A DNA stretch of 64,000 nucleotides from Rhodocyclales bacterium (GCA_003105015.1 PQAF01000018.1:1-64000), one strand, 5' to 3'. Counted from the first letter of the stretch, positions 1 to 8,377 are shown. Notes: generated by a model not told the origin, from the sequence alone. Translations and numbers: made by a program.

Positions 1-504
1 GCACTTCAAGGTTGAATCCGCCGCAGGGTTCTTGAGCTGATCAATCACATATGCGGTTGGGGTTGGGATATGCTCATCCAAAGACATTGAATCGGGGACC
101 TTAGAGGTGCGGTGCGCTGCAATTTTCCGGATCGCAAATTCAGCTAGGATATCTCCCGTTTTGAATCGTTCTCGAAGAGCATTACCTGCATCCTGTAGCT
201 GATTTATTCGCCCCGCCTCACCGCTCGAGTAGGTTTTCTGATCGAGCGAAATCAACTTCGAATCAATCGCTGTCTGAATAAAATCACTGATCTTGATAGG
301 CACTACTTCATAGCCAATTTTTCCTAGCAAATCATGTACAGCTGTTACTGGCGCATCCAATCCACATCCAAGTGGCCCACTGAAGGCAATAACTAACTCC
401 TTCGACTGGCGTTTTCTAAACATTTCAGTCGGTTTCTCGAGCTCTCCTCTTTCTGAGGATTCTTTGCTTTTCGCTACCGCTTGAGCGCACATAGAGATAG
501 CCAT
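1..504 (-). CDS. Anti-phage dCTP deaminase-like protein, N-terminal kinase-like part (truncated by window edge)
   Basis: The reverse strand is open from an ATG at 504 to the window edge (168 codons), so only the N-terminal part is present. It contains a P-loop-like segment ELVIAFSGPLGCGLD followed by a GYEVVPIKISDFI stretch, then a helical QDAGNALRERF region and a VIDQLKNP motif. This pattern matches the N-terminal nucleoside-kinase-like domain of anti-phage dCTP deaminases (AvcD-type), which deplete dCTP during phage infection. The deaminase domain itself would lie beyond base 1 and cannot be checked. The P-loop reads GPLGCGLD rather than a canonical GxxGxGKS/T, as is usual in that family. 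The true start could be the ATG at 492, since AAGGA at 504-508 precedes it. It lies 158 bases downstream of the phosphoesterase gene on the same strand. Confidence 0.62.
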   Translation of the reverse strand, partial: MAISMCAQAVAKSKESSERGELEKPTEMFRKRQSKELVIAFSGPLGCGLDAPVTAVHDLLGKIGYEVVPIKISDFIQTAIDSKLISLDQKTYSSGEAGRINQLQDAGNALRERFKTGDILAEFAIRKIAAHRTSKVPDSMSLDEHIPTPTAYVIDQLKNPAADSTLKC

Positions 505-662
505 CCTTAATATGGAGTTTGCATGAAATAATCCTAACATACCCGTATCAATTAGCTGACATGGGTATTGCGCAATGTTTCCAGCCGGTAGGCAAAAAAC
601 AAATGGCAGCTAGGCAGTTAGCCGATTCATATGCAGTGCGCGGCGCAAGTCGAAGACGAGAA
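505..662. other. Gap between dCTP deaminase-like and phosphoesterase genes
   Basis: This 158-base AT-rich interval separates two reverse-strand genes. I see no convincing protein gene. In AvcID systems a small antitoxin RNA is encoded just upstream of the deaminase, so this is the place where one would sit, but I cannot identify a structured RNA by eye. Confidence 0.3.
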
Positions 663-1463
663 TTAAAACGAAATATTTACCACCATCCCGGGCCTGAACT
701 CGCCCACCATCTCCCCCGGCACATACCCTCTCGGATTGCTCACTACCCGCGTTCCCTCAATCTCATAGTCGGTAGCTAGGTGCGTATGCCCATGCACCCA
801 TAGCCGCACCCGCTCCTCACCCACCAGGCGCTCAAGATTCGACGCATACGCCGCATCCAGCAGCCAAGAAGGCTCCTGATAGGTGAGACTTCTCGCGCTC
901 GGCGCATGATGCGTCACCGCCACGGTCGGCCCGTCGTGGGGCCTGGCCAGTTCTCCTTCCAGCCAGGCGCGCGAGACCAGGTGCCGCTCCCGCGACATGG
1001 CCGGGGTGAACGGAATCAGCTTGTTCTTGCCGTAGCCGCCATCTCGGCGTCCCGCCATGATGTGCTGGAAGTCGCCCATCTTTATCGCCGCTTCCTCCAT
1101 CGCCCGGAGGTTCCGCTCTTCCTCGTCGAAGAGCGCGAAGTCCGTCCATAACGTGCAGCCGAGGAAACGCACCCCGCCGATCACCACCGCGTCGTTCTCC
1201 AGCACGTGCACATGCGTGCCCCGGCACTTCGTCCGCGCCGTGGCGAGGAGCTCCGGCATCAGCCGCTGCCCGTAATACTCGTGGTTGCCGAGGACGTAGA
1301 TCACCGGCCGGCGGAAGGCGGCGAGCGCCCAGGCGACGCCCTCCAGCCCGACGCCGATGTCGCCGGCGAGAACCGTGACATCGGCGTCGATGGCGTTGAG
1401 GTCGACTTCCCGCGGCCAGCGGGCGAACTCGAGGTGCAGGTCGTTGAGGATGTGAAGCCGCAC
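663..1463 (-). CDS. Calcineurin-like metallophosphoesterase (copy 1)
   Basis: The protein of about 266 residues carries the metal-site motifs of calcineurin-like phosphoesterases in order: NDLHLEF, AGDIG, GNHEYY, VTHHAPS and VHGHTH. It probably hydrolyses a phosphomono- or diester with two metal ions; the substrate is unknown. I chose the GTG at 1463 because it begins directly at the conserved first strand (VRLHILNDLH) and lies one base after the stop codon of the preceding phosphoesterase, which indicates translational coupling. A longer frame exists upstream but would overlap that gene by 60 bases. It is clearly homologous to copy 2 along its length, so the pair is a tandem duplication that has diverged. 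Confidence 0.88.
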   Translation of the reverse strand: MRLHILNDLHLEFARWPREVDLNAIDADVTVLAGDIGVGLEGVAWALAAFRRPVIYVLGNHEYYGQRLMPELLATARTKCRGTHVHVLENDAVVIGGVRFLGCTLWTDFALFDEEERNLRAMEEAAIKMGDFQHIMAGRRDGGYGKNKLIPFTPAMSRERHLVSRAWLEGELARPHDGPTVAVTHHAPSARSLTYQEPSWLLDAAYASNLERLVGEERVRLWVHGHTHLATDYEIEGTRVVSNPRGYVPGEMVGEFRPGMVVNISF

Positions 1464-1464
1464 C

Positions 1465-2229
1465 CTATACCTCCACCACGAGTTCCGGATTCCAGCCGGT
1501 CGCTTCCAGCGCCCGGCCGTCCCGCGCATAGCCGCGCGGATTGCACACCACCCGGCAGTCCCCGATCCGGTGGTCGGCGAAGGCGTGCGTGTGCCCGTGC
1601 AGCCACAGGTCGGCCCGGGCCACGAGCGGGTCGAGATGGCTGGCGAAGGCCGCCGTCAGCAGGTCGTTCTGCCACCAGGGGGCGATGCTCGCCAGGCTCG
1701 GCGCGTGGTGGGTCACCACCACGGTCTTGCCGGCGAAGGGCTCGGCCAGCTTCCCCTCCAGCCAGGCGCGGCTCGTCCGGTGCAGTTCCACCGTCTGCTC
1801 GGGCAGCAGATAGCCGCCCGAGCCCGTGCGGATCGTCCTGAAGTCGTTCATCGAGCGCGCCGCTTGCCGGCGCGCGGCGAACGCAGCCTCGGGCCCGAAC
1901 AGCTCGAAGTCGGTCCACAGGGTGCCGCCGAGAAACCTCACGCCCCCGACGACCACTTCGTCGTTGTCCAGGAAGTCGATGCCCAGATCGAGCGCCGCCT
2001 TGCGCATCTGCGCCGCCAGGCCCCGCATATCCGCAAAATAGAACTCGTGATTGCCGGCGACGTAGACGATCCGTTTGTCGGCGAACGCCGTCCTGGCCCA
2101 CTCCAGGCCATGGGTGTGCCGGCCGATGTCCCCGGCCAGCACGACGAGGTCCGCCGCCGCCACCGCGGAGGGTGTGGGCATCCAGTTGCTCATCTCGATG
2201 TGCAGGTCGCTTACCGCGTAGATCCTCAT
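1465..2229 (-). CDS. Calcineurin-like metallophosphoesterase (copy 2)
   Basis: A 254-residue protein with the same metal-binding series as its neighbour: SDLHIEM near the N-terminus, AGDIG, GNHEFY, VTHHAPS and LHGHTH. No signal peptide is visible, so it is cytoplasmic. The closing region CRVVCNPRGYA is shared with copy 1 (TRVVSNPRGYV). It lies 16 bases after a small CxxC protein and one base before copy 1, so all appear to be one leftward operon starting at the AAA ATPase gene. The substrate is not predictable; related proteins in mobile DNA act on nucleic acid ends, cyclic nucleotides or protein phosphates. Confidence 0.9.
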   Translation of the reverse strand: MRIYAVSDLHIEMSNWMPTPSAVAAADLVVLAGDIGRHTHGLEWARTAFADKRIVYVAGNHEFYFADMRGLAAQMRKAALDLGIDFLDNDEVVVGGVRFLGGTLWTDFELFGPEAAFAARRQAARSMNDFRTIRTGSGGYLLPEQTVELHRTSRAWLEGKLAEPFAGKTVVVTHHAPSLASIAPWWQNDLLTAAFASHLDPLVARADLWLHGHTHAFADHRIGDCRVVCNPRGYARDGRALEATGWNPELVVEV

Positions 2230-2245
2230 GATCCATTCCTTTCCT

Positions 2246-2713
2246 TCAATCCTCTTCCATGACCCGGGACTCGACGTGGCGGTCGCAGGCTGTCACCAGC
2301 CAGCCGCTCTTCCGCTCCCGCAGTTGCCCCGGCGCGCCGCACACCTGGCAGCGCGCCGACGCCTGTTTCGCTGCCTCGGCGACAATCCTGGCGATGCGCT
2401 CGCGCGTCTGCGCGGACAGTTGCGGCCGCTCCGGCTCGACCACGATGTGCGCCAGGCTGTCGGGACCGATGAAGTCCAGGTAAACCCCGCCCTCGTTCCA
2501 GTACATGCGCAGTCCGCCGAACTTCTCCTTGATCTGGCGCCATTGGAACAACGCCTTCTCTTTCGAAGTGAGGAGAGCGTCGATCCGCCGGCAGGCTTCC
2601 TCGATCGGCTCGAACCAGCCCGGATCGATGGAGACCATGTAGTACGGCAAGTCTTCGAACTGCTCCGGGTAGCGCCGCTTAAGCTGCGCCGCCCGGCTTT
2701 CCCAAGTGTTCAT
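2246..2713 (-). CDS. Phage-type hypothetical protein with KEKFGGLR motif and CxxC
   Basis: About 155 residues. The recognisable pieces are GWFEPIEEACRRID, then QIKEKFGGLRMYW, and a C-terminal CQVCGAPG with a later CDRH, which could bind zinc with the two cysteines. This arrangement recurs in small proteins of tailed phages and prophages, with no known function. The start at 2713 is chosen because AGAGG lies 7 bases upstream; an in-frame ATG at 2737 lacks a ribosome-binding site. It sits between the AAA ATPase and the phosphoesterases in one orientation, with short gaps. Confidence 0.72.
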   Translation of the reverse strand: MNTWESRAAQLKRRYPEQFEDLPYYMVSIDPGWFEPIEEACRRIDALLTSKEKALFQWRQIKEKFGGLRMYWNEGGVYLDFIGPDSLAHIVVEPERPQLSAQTRERIARIVAEAAKQASARCQVCGAPGQLRERKSGWLVTACDRHVESRVMEED

Positions 2714-2733
2714 GCGACACCTCTCGTTTCCAT

Positions 2734-4077
2734 TCAAATAAACCCCATGCGCCGATCATCCCGACGCGTTCCCTCCAGGCCCGCTTCCTCGAACCGGAAG
2801 TCCCGGCCCGCCAAGCGGTCCCGCGCCATGCGGCCGATGGCCGTTTGCAGCGCCAGGCCCAGCTCGCGCGGGCTGGCCACGGCCCGCTCCAGCAACGCCG
2901 GCGGCGGCTCGACCGGCAACTGCTCCGCCAGTCCGTAAGCTTCGATCAGCCGCCGGTACTGCTGGCGGCCGATCTGGCGCAGCTCGCACGCCGTCGGCCG
3001 ACGCACGGTGAAGGTCGCCAGCCGGCTCCGGATGGGGTCCGGCAGGCGCTCGAGAGCGTTGGCCGTCGCCACCCAGGAGAACCAGTTGGCGTCGATGGGC
3101 AGCTCCGCGAACTCGTCCCGGAAGCGCCGCGCGCTCTCCGCTTCCAGCAGGGCGTAGAGGCAGCCCAGCGGGTCGTACCTCGACTCCGCCGCCTTGTCGA
3201 TCTCGTCCAGCAGGAAGACCGGGTTCATCTCCCGCCCGAGCAGGAGGGCGTCGAAGACCGCTCCCTGCTTGCCGGTGCCCCAGAAGCTGGACAGTCCGCC
3301 GAGCTGGCCGCCCTGCGTGGCGTGGCCGAAGGCCATCTCGAAGCGGCGCACCCCCAGGATCTCGGCCAGCCGCTGCGAGAAGGCCGTCTTGCCGATGCCG
3401 GCCTCCCCCAGCAGGAGCACCGGCGGCAGGCGCAGCCGGCCGTTGCCGAGGCGAGCGATTGCCGCTTGGGCGGCGTAGTGCTCCACCACCGGGGCGAAGT
3501 TGGGGAAGGCCTCGGCGAGCGACTCGATCGCGGCAGGCGCGGGCGCCTGCGCGAAGCGCCGGTAAAAGCCCGAGTCCGGCACGCGGCCCGTGATCAGCCG
3601 CCTCCGGTCGGCGTGGTCGCCATCGCTCGTCTGCTCGACGCGCTCGGCCAGCTCCAGCCAGTCGCCGAAGTCGACCCAGGGCAATTCGCCCGCGGCGGGT
3701 GTGTCCTGAATGAACGGGGCGAGCCGGCGCGCCAGCGGGTAGCGCCAGCCGGCCTCCCGGAACCGTTTGGGGCTGACGACCGTGGTCTTCCGCAACAAGC
3801 CGCTCGCGCCATCCTCGTGGTCGAGGAGGCGACGGCCGATGCGCTCAAGGCTGGCCTCCCCGTTGGTCTGGCTATCGGCGAAGAGACAGGCGCCGAGAAG
3901 ATGGCGCAGAGTTTCGTCCTCGGGTTCGCCGAGGACGCGGCCGGCGAGCGCAAGAAGCGCATCCCAGCCCTTCTCTTCGGAAACCAGGAGGCGCGTCCTC
4001 TCGCCGTTGCCGAGATCGACGCGCACGACCGTCAGCCGGCGCGGCAGCCAGCCCGGTTCGACCCGAAAGCGTTCCAT
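2734..4077 (-). CDS. Lon-like AAA ATPase lacking a protease domain
   Basis: 447 residues. The N-terminal 200 residues are not recognisable. Walker A (GEAGIGKT) is at about 224-231, Walker B (PVFLLDEIDK) at about 286-295, and a sensor-1-like WVATAN with DPIRSR follows. This core resembles the AAA module of Lon, but the protein ends shortly after the lid and has no Ser-Lys protease domain. It may act as an unfoldase or remodelling motor for the phosphoesterases encoded downstream, but that is inference from the operon. GGGGAG lies 4 to 5 bases before the ATG. Composition is GC-rich like the next three genes and unlike the AT-rich stretch to its right, so this block may have a separate origin. 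Confidence 0.85.
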   Translation of the reverse strand: MERFRVEPGWLPRRLTVVRVDLGNGERTRLLVSEEKGWDALLALAGRVLGEPEDETLRHLLGACLFADSQTNGEASLERIGRRLLDHEDGASGLLRKTTVVSPKRFREAGWRYPLARRLAPFIQDTPAAGELPWVDFGDWLELAERVEQTSDGDHADRRRLITGRVPDSGFYRRFAQAPAPAAIESLAEAFPNFAPVVEHYAAQAAIARLGNGRLRLPPVLLLGEAGIGKTAFSQRLAEILGVRRFEMAFGHATQGGQLGGLSSFWGTGKQGAVFDALLLGREMNPVFLLDEIDKAAESRYDPLGCLYALLEAESARRFRDEFAELPIDANWFSWVATANALERLPDPIRSRLATFTVRRPTACELRQIGRQQYRRLIEAYGLAEQLPVEPPPALLERAVASPRELGLALQTAIGRMARDRLAGRDFRFEEAGLEGTRRDDRRMGFI

Positions 4078-4137
4078 CTTCTTCTCCCCGGCCTTGTGGG
4101 CCTCAAACGGACGACGCGCCGTGGGTAACGGCCGTCG

Positions 4138-4172
4138 CCAAAAACAAAAAACCCCGCGACATGCGCGGGGTT
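4138..4172 (-). terminator. Intrinsic terminator facing left
   Basis: A 7-base GC stem (CCCCGCG at 4152-4158 with CGCGGGG at 4164-4170), extended by two A-T pairs, has a 5-base loop. Read on the reverse strand it is followed by TTTTTTGTTTTT, a typical U tail. It would stop transcripts entering the AAA ATPase operon from the right and so insulates that operon. Confidence 0.85.
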
Positions 4173-5101
4173 CTCTGGAAAACGTCTCCTATGCGATCAC
4201 GTCACCCCGGTGGACGCGCGCGAGCCGGCACCGCGACTATGACGGTCGCGGCGCTGAGCGGTTTGGAGTTGAAGTTCGTTTCCATACGAAACAAGATACC
4301 GGATCGGAATTGGACCGCGCAAGGAATTTGTGCGGGGAAATCCGCCTTCGCGACCGAAAAACAACAATCGGCTGATAGCATATGCTGTCAACCGATATCG
4401 TCTGAAATCGGCGATCGCCGGCAGTGATGTCTGATGCGTTCGCGCATCGGGAACTCAAGCCGACGATATGCGATCAATCCTGCATCCACTCGAGAGAATC
4501 ACCGCCTCCGGTTTGGAATCCCATTCCGCGCTCAACGCCTGGGAGTTCGTGACCTCGGCTTCACTTCCGCCTAGACTGGACGATGCCACCCTGATGTGAG
4601 TTCGCCAGCATCCTTGAATCGTAGGTATGCCTGGATGATACGGCTGACGCGATCATGGACACCATTGCACAGTCCGCGCTTACCGATTAGGCCGAAGGGG
4701 GATGGACTTTCGTCGGTGAGATTCGGCGCGCGTTGGAGATTCGTTGAGGCGTGCGATTAAAAAGCGCTTTTGGCTTGAAAATGACTACGCGCCGAGGAGA
4801 AAGCCTGCCGTATGGTATTGGAATCCGCTGTGGTCATGCAGAGGGTAAACCGCGAGACTCACTATAACCTACGAGCCATGGGCACCGCCCTGTTAGTGCT
4901 TGTCGGCTGCATGCAAGCGAGCCTGCTCATCACTTAGTGTCATGACGAGCGCCATAGCGAGCGGCACAGGTTAGAGTTTTGAGCCGCGGACTCCATAGAG
5001 ATGCAGCTAACCTAAAGATGATCAGGCTCATCGCGTGAGCCAGTAAGTCTATAAGATGAAATATGGCGTGGAGTTCCTTATTAGGTACTGATAAAATAGT
5101 G
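4173..5101. other. Gene-poor stretch of about 930 bases
   Basis: No convincing gene is visible. Short open frames of 60 to 70 codons on the reverse strand at 4197-4458 have no ribosome-binding site and no family resemblance. A perfect 12-base palindrome CGGCGATCGCCG lies at 4409-4420. Composition shifts to AT-rich toward 5100. It may be decayed mobile DNA, or hold an RNA that ends at the leftward terminator; I cannot decide. Confidence 0.4.
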
Positions 5102-5117
5102 ATAAGATCCTTATAAG
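5102..5117. promoter_or_regulatory. Candidate operator upstream of the RHH-like gene
   Basis: The sequence ATAAG-ATC-CTTAT (5102-5114) is an inverted repeat, and it overlaps a second palindrome CTTATAAG (5110-5117). Both lie 29 to 44 bases before the GTG of the small DNA-binding-like gene, and a TATAAG also occurs near 5050. Autoregulation by that protein is an inference. Confidence 0.4.
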
Positions 5118-5145
5118 TGCTTAATTATCTTTTAGCGACTAAGGC

Positions 5146-5349
5146 GTGGCAAAAGCACGGAACAAGACGGCAAGTACCAGGGTAAGCTTCAACCCTTCGG
5201 TCGAGGTGACCAATTATTTGGACGACCTTGCGCGCCTCGGTATTCATGGAAAGTCGCGCGCCGAGGTTGTCAGCTATCTCGTCACGAGATCTGTCGACGA
5301 AATGCTGAGAACTGGAATGCTAAGGCTTCATGGGGGAAGGAAGCGATGA
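5146..5349 (+). CDS. Small ribbon-helix-helix-like protein
   Basis: 67 residues starting at GTG. A basic N-terminus and a short strand TRVSFNPSVEV are followed by two predicted helices (TNYLDDLARLG and KSRAEVVSYLVTRSVDEML), the layout of ribbon-helix-helix DNA-binding proteins. AAGG lies only one base before the GTG, so initiation may be weak. It is 90 bases upstream of the methylase gene in the same direction and is a good candidate for a controller protein of the restriction-modification system. The sequence resembles small proteins encoded before restriction-modification genes, but I cannot name a family. Confidence 0.65.
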   Translation: MAKARNKTASTRVSFNPSVEVTNYLDDLARLGIHGKSRAEVVSYLVTRSVDEMLRTGMLRLHGGRKR

Positions 5350-5439
5350 CACTAACCTTCGCAGAGGCCTCGTGTCGACGATGTCCACTGCTGACGTTCT
5401 CTGCTGGTCTGTCGAACAGAAGAAGTCGGAGCAATTGTG

Positions 5440-7374
5440 ATGAGCAATGAACGCAAGACAGAGAATCTATTGGAACAGGCGTTTCGCAAGAAGGGTTTCG
5501 TCGACGAAGACTTTCAATTTCAAGGCGCTGACGACGAGGAAATTCAGCGTTGCCTTCCTTCCAAACGAAGCGGCAAAGACGGTGCCGGCAAGCCGGAACA
5601 CATCATACGGCTCAATGGCGACGCAGCAGATATTCTCGTCACGGAATGTAAGCACGACAAAGCATGCCATGCTTCGGCACCCGGCTTGAACGAGGACTCT
5701 AATTTTAAACCGACCAAGTACGCGGAAGACGGGGTTCTGCACTACATGAAGGGGCTGCGTAAGGAATTCAATGTCATTGGCCTCGCAGTATCCGGTACCG
5801 ACACACTACAGATATCCACATTCAAGGCAATGCGCGGTGGAGCTATTGAGCGCCTCGGAAACGCAGCTGTTCTGTCCAAGGATGATTATTTAACTATTCT
5901 GCGTAGATCTGCTGGCTACGGTAAGAAAAGCGAAGAGGAAATCAGGGATTTTGCCCGTGAGTTGCATGATTACCTGAGAGATCACATGGAGCTGTCCGAA
6001 GCCTTCAAGCCGTTAATTGTCAGCGGAATACTATTGGCCTTGAAGAACCAAATGTTTGAACAGTCCTATCGTGCCGCACCAAACAAGGACGAATTAGCCG
6101 ACGCGCTGGTAATGTCCATACAGCATACTTTGCGTGCGAATAAGGTGAAGGCCGAAAAGATGTCAGCAATGATGGCGGGCTATGAATTTATCCGCGTAAA
6201 CAAATCGGTCAAGGAATACCTTCCGCAGACCATTGCCAAAATATACAGACACCTATTCTTTGCGCTGCAGCCTAACAGCAGTTTCGACCTGCTTGGTAAT
6301 TTTTATGGGGAGTTTCTTCGTTATTCGGGCGGTGACCAGCAGGGATTGGGAATCGTCCTTACTCCACGCCATATCACGGAGCTCTTTGCAGACCTGGCTG
6401 ATTTGAACCCTGAGAAGAGCGTCGTGGTCGACATCTGTGCGGGCACAGGGGGCTTTCTGATCTCAGCCATGGCAAACATGATTGAGAAGGCCAACAACGA
6501 TTCGTCCGTCATTCGGCGTATCAAAGATTACGGCCTGATAGGGATAGAGCTTGATCAGCACATGTTCACGTTGGCCTGCGCTAATATGATTTTTCGCGGC
6601 GATGGCAAGGCAAATATGTTTTGGGATGACTGCTTGAAGCCGCGGGAAGAAGACACAGAGCCACGTATTGCAAAGCTCAAGCCAAATGTTGCCATGCTTA
6701 ACCCTCCGTACAGCAAGAAAGGCAAAGGTAAGCATGAATTTGCTTTTGTAAAGCGTGCACTTGACCTGCTTCAGGAGAATGGTATCGGTGTCGCGATCAT
6801 TCCCGTGGGCGCACTGATTGAGGACAAGAAGGAAGGTATCCAAATCAAGCGGGAAATACTGGAGTCACACAGTTTAAAGGCAGTAATGTCTATGCCATCG
6901 CAGTTGTTTCCTGGTGTTGGCACGGTTACGGCGATCGCCATCTTTGAGGCTCACAAGCCGCATTACCGCTATGAGAAGCGACCGGCCTTGAACGCACAAG
7001 GGACGCCCATACTCGATGAGAACCAGAAGCCGGTCATGGAATCGGTAGCCATTCCAAAGGCTGACACATGGTTTGGCTACTGGCGTGACGATGGGTTTAC
7101 CTTAAGTAAGAATAAGCGGATTGAACGCCGACCAGGTCTTTGGAACGTAATACGATCGGAATGGCTTGATGCATATCGCAATCAACGAGTAGTTCCTGGA
7201 AAATCATGCAAGAAGGCCGTAACCCATGTGGACGAGTGGATTGCGGAAGCCTACATGGACACCGATTACACCACACTGTCCCGAGCGGACTTCGAAGCAG
7301 TGGTGAAGAGGTATGCAATGTTTCGGCTGTTAGGGACCGGCTATCAACTCGAGTCCGAGAATACCAATGATTAG
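5440..7374 (+). CDS. BcgI-like restriction-modification subunit: nuclease fused to N6-adenine methylase
   Basis: 644 residues from the ATG at 5440 (GGAG 8 bases upstream; an adjoining GTG at 5437 is also possible). The N-terminal part has ADILVTECK, with D64 and E69-x-K71 matching a PD-(D/E)xK nuclease. The SAM-binding motif I (DICAGTGGF) is at about 331-339 and the N6-adenine methylase motif NPPY at about 421-424. One polypeptide therefore both cuts and methylates, as in BcgI subunit A, which has nearly the same length. It would work with the specificity subunit encoded next; the two genes overlap by 8 bases. No separate translocase (HsdR) gene is present, which argues against an ordinary type I system. 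Confidence 0.85.
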   Translation: MSNERKTENLLEQAFRKKGFVDEDFQFQGADDEEIQRCLPSKRSGKDGAGKPEHIIRLNGDAADILVTECKHDKACHASAPGLNEDSNFKPTKYAEDGVLHYMKGLRKEFNVIGLAVSGTDTLQISTFKAMRGGAIERLGNAAVLSKDDYLTILRRSAGYGKKSEEEIRDFARELHDYLRDHMELSEAFKPLIVSGILLALKNQMFEQSYRAAPNKDELADALVMSIQHTLRANKVKAEKMSAMMAGYEFIRVNKSVKEYLPQTIAKIYRHLFFALQPNSSFDLLGNFYGEFLRYSGGDQQGLGIVLTPRHITELFADLADLNPEKSVVVDICAGTGGFLISAMANMIEKANNDSSVIRRIKDYGLIGIELDQHMFTLACANMIFRGDGKANMFWDDCLKPREEDTEPRIAKLKPNVAMLNPPYSKKGKGKHEFAFVKRALDLLQENGIGVAIIPVGALIEDKKEGIQIKREILESHSLKAVMSMPSQLFPGVGTVTAIAIFEAHKPHYRYEKRPALNAQGTPILDENQKPVMESVAIPKADTWFGYWRDDGFTLSKNKRIERRPGLWNVIRSEWLDAYRNQRVVPGKSCKKAVTHVDEWIAEAYMDTDYTTLSRADFEAVVKRYAMFRLLGTGYQLESENTND

Positions 7375-8320
7375 GGTCGGTGATCTTTTTGTTCTTAAAT
7401 ATGGTCATAGCCTTGAGCTAAACCGACTTGAAAAATCGGACGAAGGAGACGCGGTTAATTTTGTATCACGGACTGCTCGAAACAATGGGGTAAGTGCAAG
7501 GGTCCGTCGTAACCCCAATCTTCAGCCAGCTCCCGCAGGAACAATTACCGTGGCTCTTGGTGGTGAGGGTGGCGCAGGAACAGCATTTCTTCAGCCTTTC
7601 CCGTATTACTGCGGGCGCGACGTCATGGTTTTAACTCCGAGGACACCCATGACTGAGCAGGAACTATTGTGGTGGGCAACCTGTATCACAGAAAACCGCT
7701 TTAGGTTTGGATTTGGTCGTCAGGCAAATAGAACACTAAAGGATTTGCCCCTGCCTGATCCTGCAACCATGCCTGGGTGGGTATCGCGCGCGGATATAAA
7801 GAAGTTTGACGGATTCAATGCTGCAGCTAAATCTTTTTTGGTACCGCTCTCCAATACTGCGTTATGGCCGGCGTTCTCTCTGCAGGAACTTTTTGACATC
7901 CGCAAAGGAAAGCGCTTAACCAAGACACAGATGGAATCTGGTGCAATCCCGTTCATTGGGGCGATTGATAGCAACAACGGGATATCTGGGTTTGTATCCG
8001 ATGCAATCCATGCGGGGAACACCATTACAGTTAGCTACAATGGTTCTGTTGCCGAGGCGTTCTACCAACCCGTACCATTTTGGGCTTGCGATGATGTTAA
8101 CGTGTTGTATCCAAGATTTACATTATCCCCAGGTATCGCACTCTTCCTTTGCGCACTCATTCGTCGGGAGAAGTATCGCTTCAGCTATGGCCGCAAATGG
8201 CATCTAGAGCGAATGCAAGCATCGACTATCAGGCTGCCGGCCAATGACGACGGTACGCCAGACTGGACTTACATGGAGAACTACATAAAGGCACTGCCTT
8301 ACAGTTCTCAAATCCAGTAA
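7367..8320 (+). CDS. Restriction-modification specificity subunit (BcgI B / HsdS-like)
   Basis: 317 residues with two tandem target-recognition halves. Each half has a short opening segment (VGDLFVLKYGHSLE near residue 4; LQELFDIRKGKRLTK near residue 175) and ends in a region such as FGFGRQANRTLKDLPLP or FSYGRKWHLERMQASTIRLP. The duplicated layout specifies a bipartite DNA target. The start overlaps the methylase stop. The TAA at 8318 is followed in frame by 18 further coding-like codons before a TGA, so the present protein may be slightly shortened. Confidence 0.85.
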   Translation: MIRVGDLFVLKYGHSLELNRLEKSDEGDAVNFVSRTARNNGVSARVRRNPNLQPAPAGTITVALGGEGGAGTAFLQPFPYYCGRDVMVLTPRTPMTEQELLWWATCITENRFRFGFGRQANRTLKDLPLPDPATMPGWVSRADIKKFDGFNAAAKSFLVPLSNTALWPAFSLQELFDIRKGKRLTKTQMESGAIPFIGAIDSNNGISGFVSDAIHAGNTITVSYNGSVAEAFYQPVPFWACDDVNVLYPRFTLSPGIALFLCALIRREKYRFSYGRKWHLERMQASTIRLPANDDGTPDWTYMENYIKALPYSSQIQ

Positions 8321-8377
8321 GCCTATGAGGCGGCCATAGCTGCCGCACAAGAATTAGGGAATTTTGAGGCCACATGA
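8321..8377 (+). other. In-frame coding-like extension after the specificity subunit stop
   Basis: After the TAA the same frame reads AYEAAIAAAQELGNFEAT and then TGA at 8375-8377. The alanine-rich amphipathic character resembles the C-terminal tail of S-subunit proteins. A point mutation or sequence error at 8318-8320 would explain it. Confidence 0.45.

Noticed and set aside
519..779. 86-codon rightward frame
   Set aside because: Overlaps the end of a phosphoesterase gene on the other strand and has no recognisable feature.
5146..8320. Classical type I restriction system
   Set aside because: No hsdR-like translocase gene; the methylase carries its own nuclease motif, which fits a BcgI-like system better.
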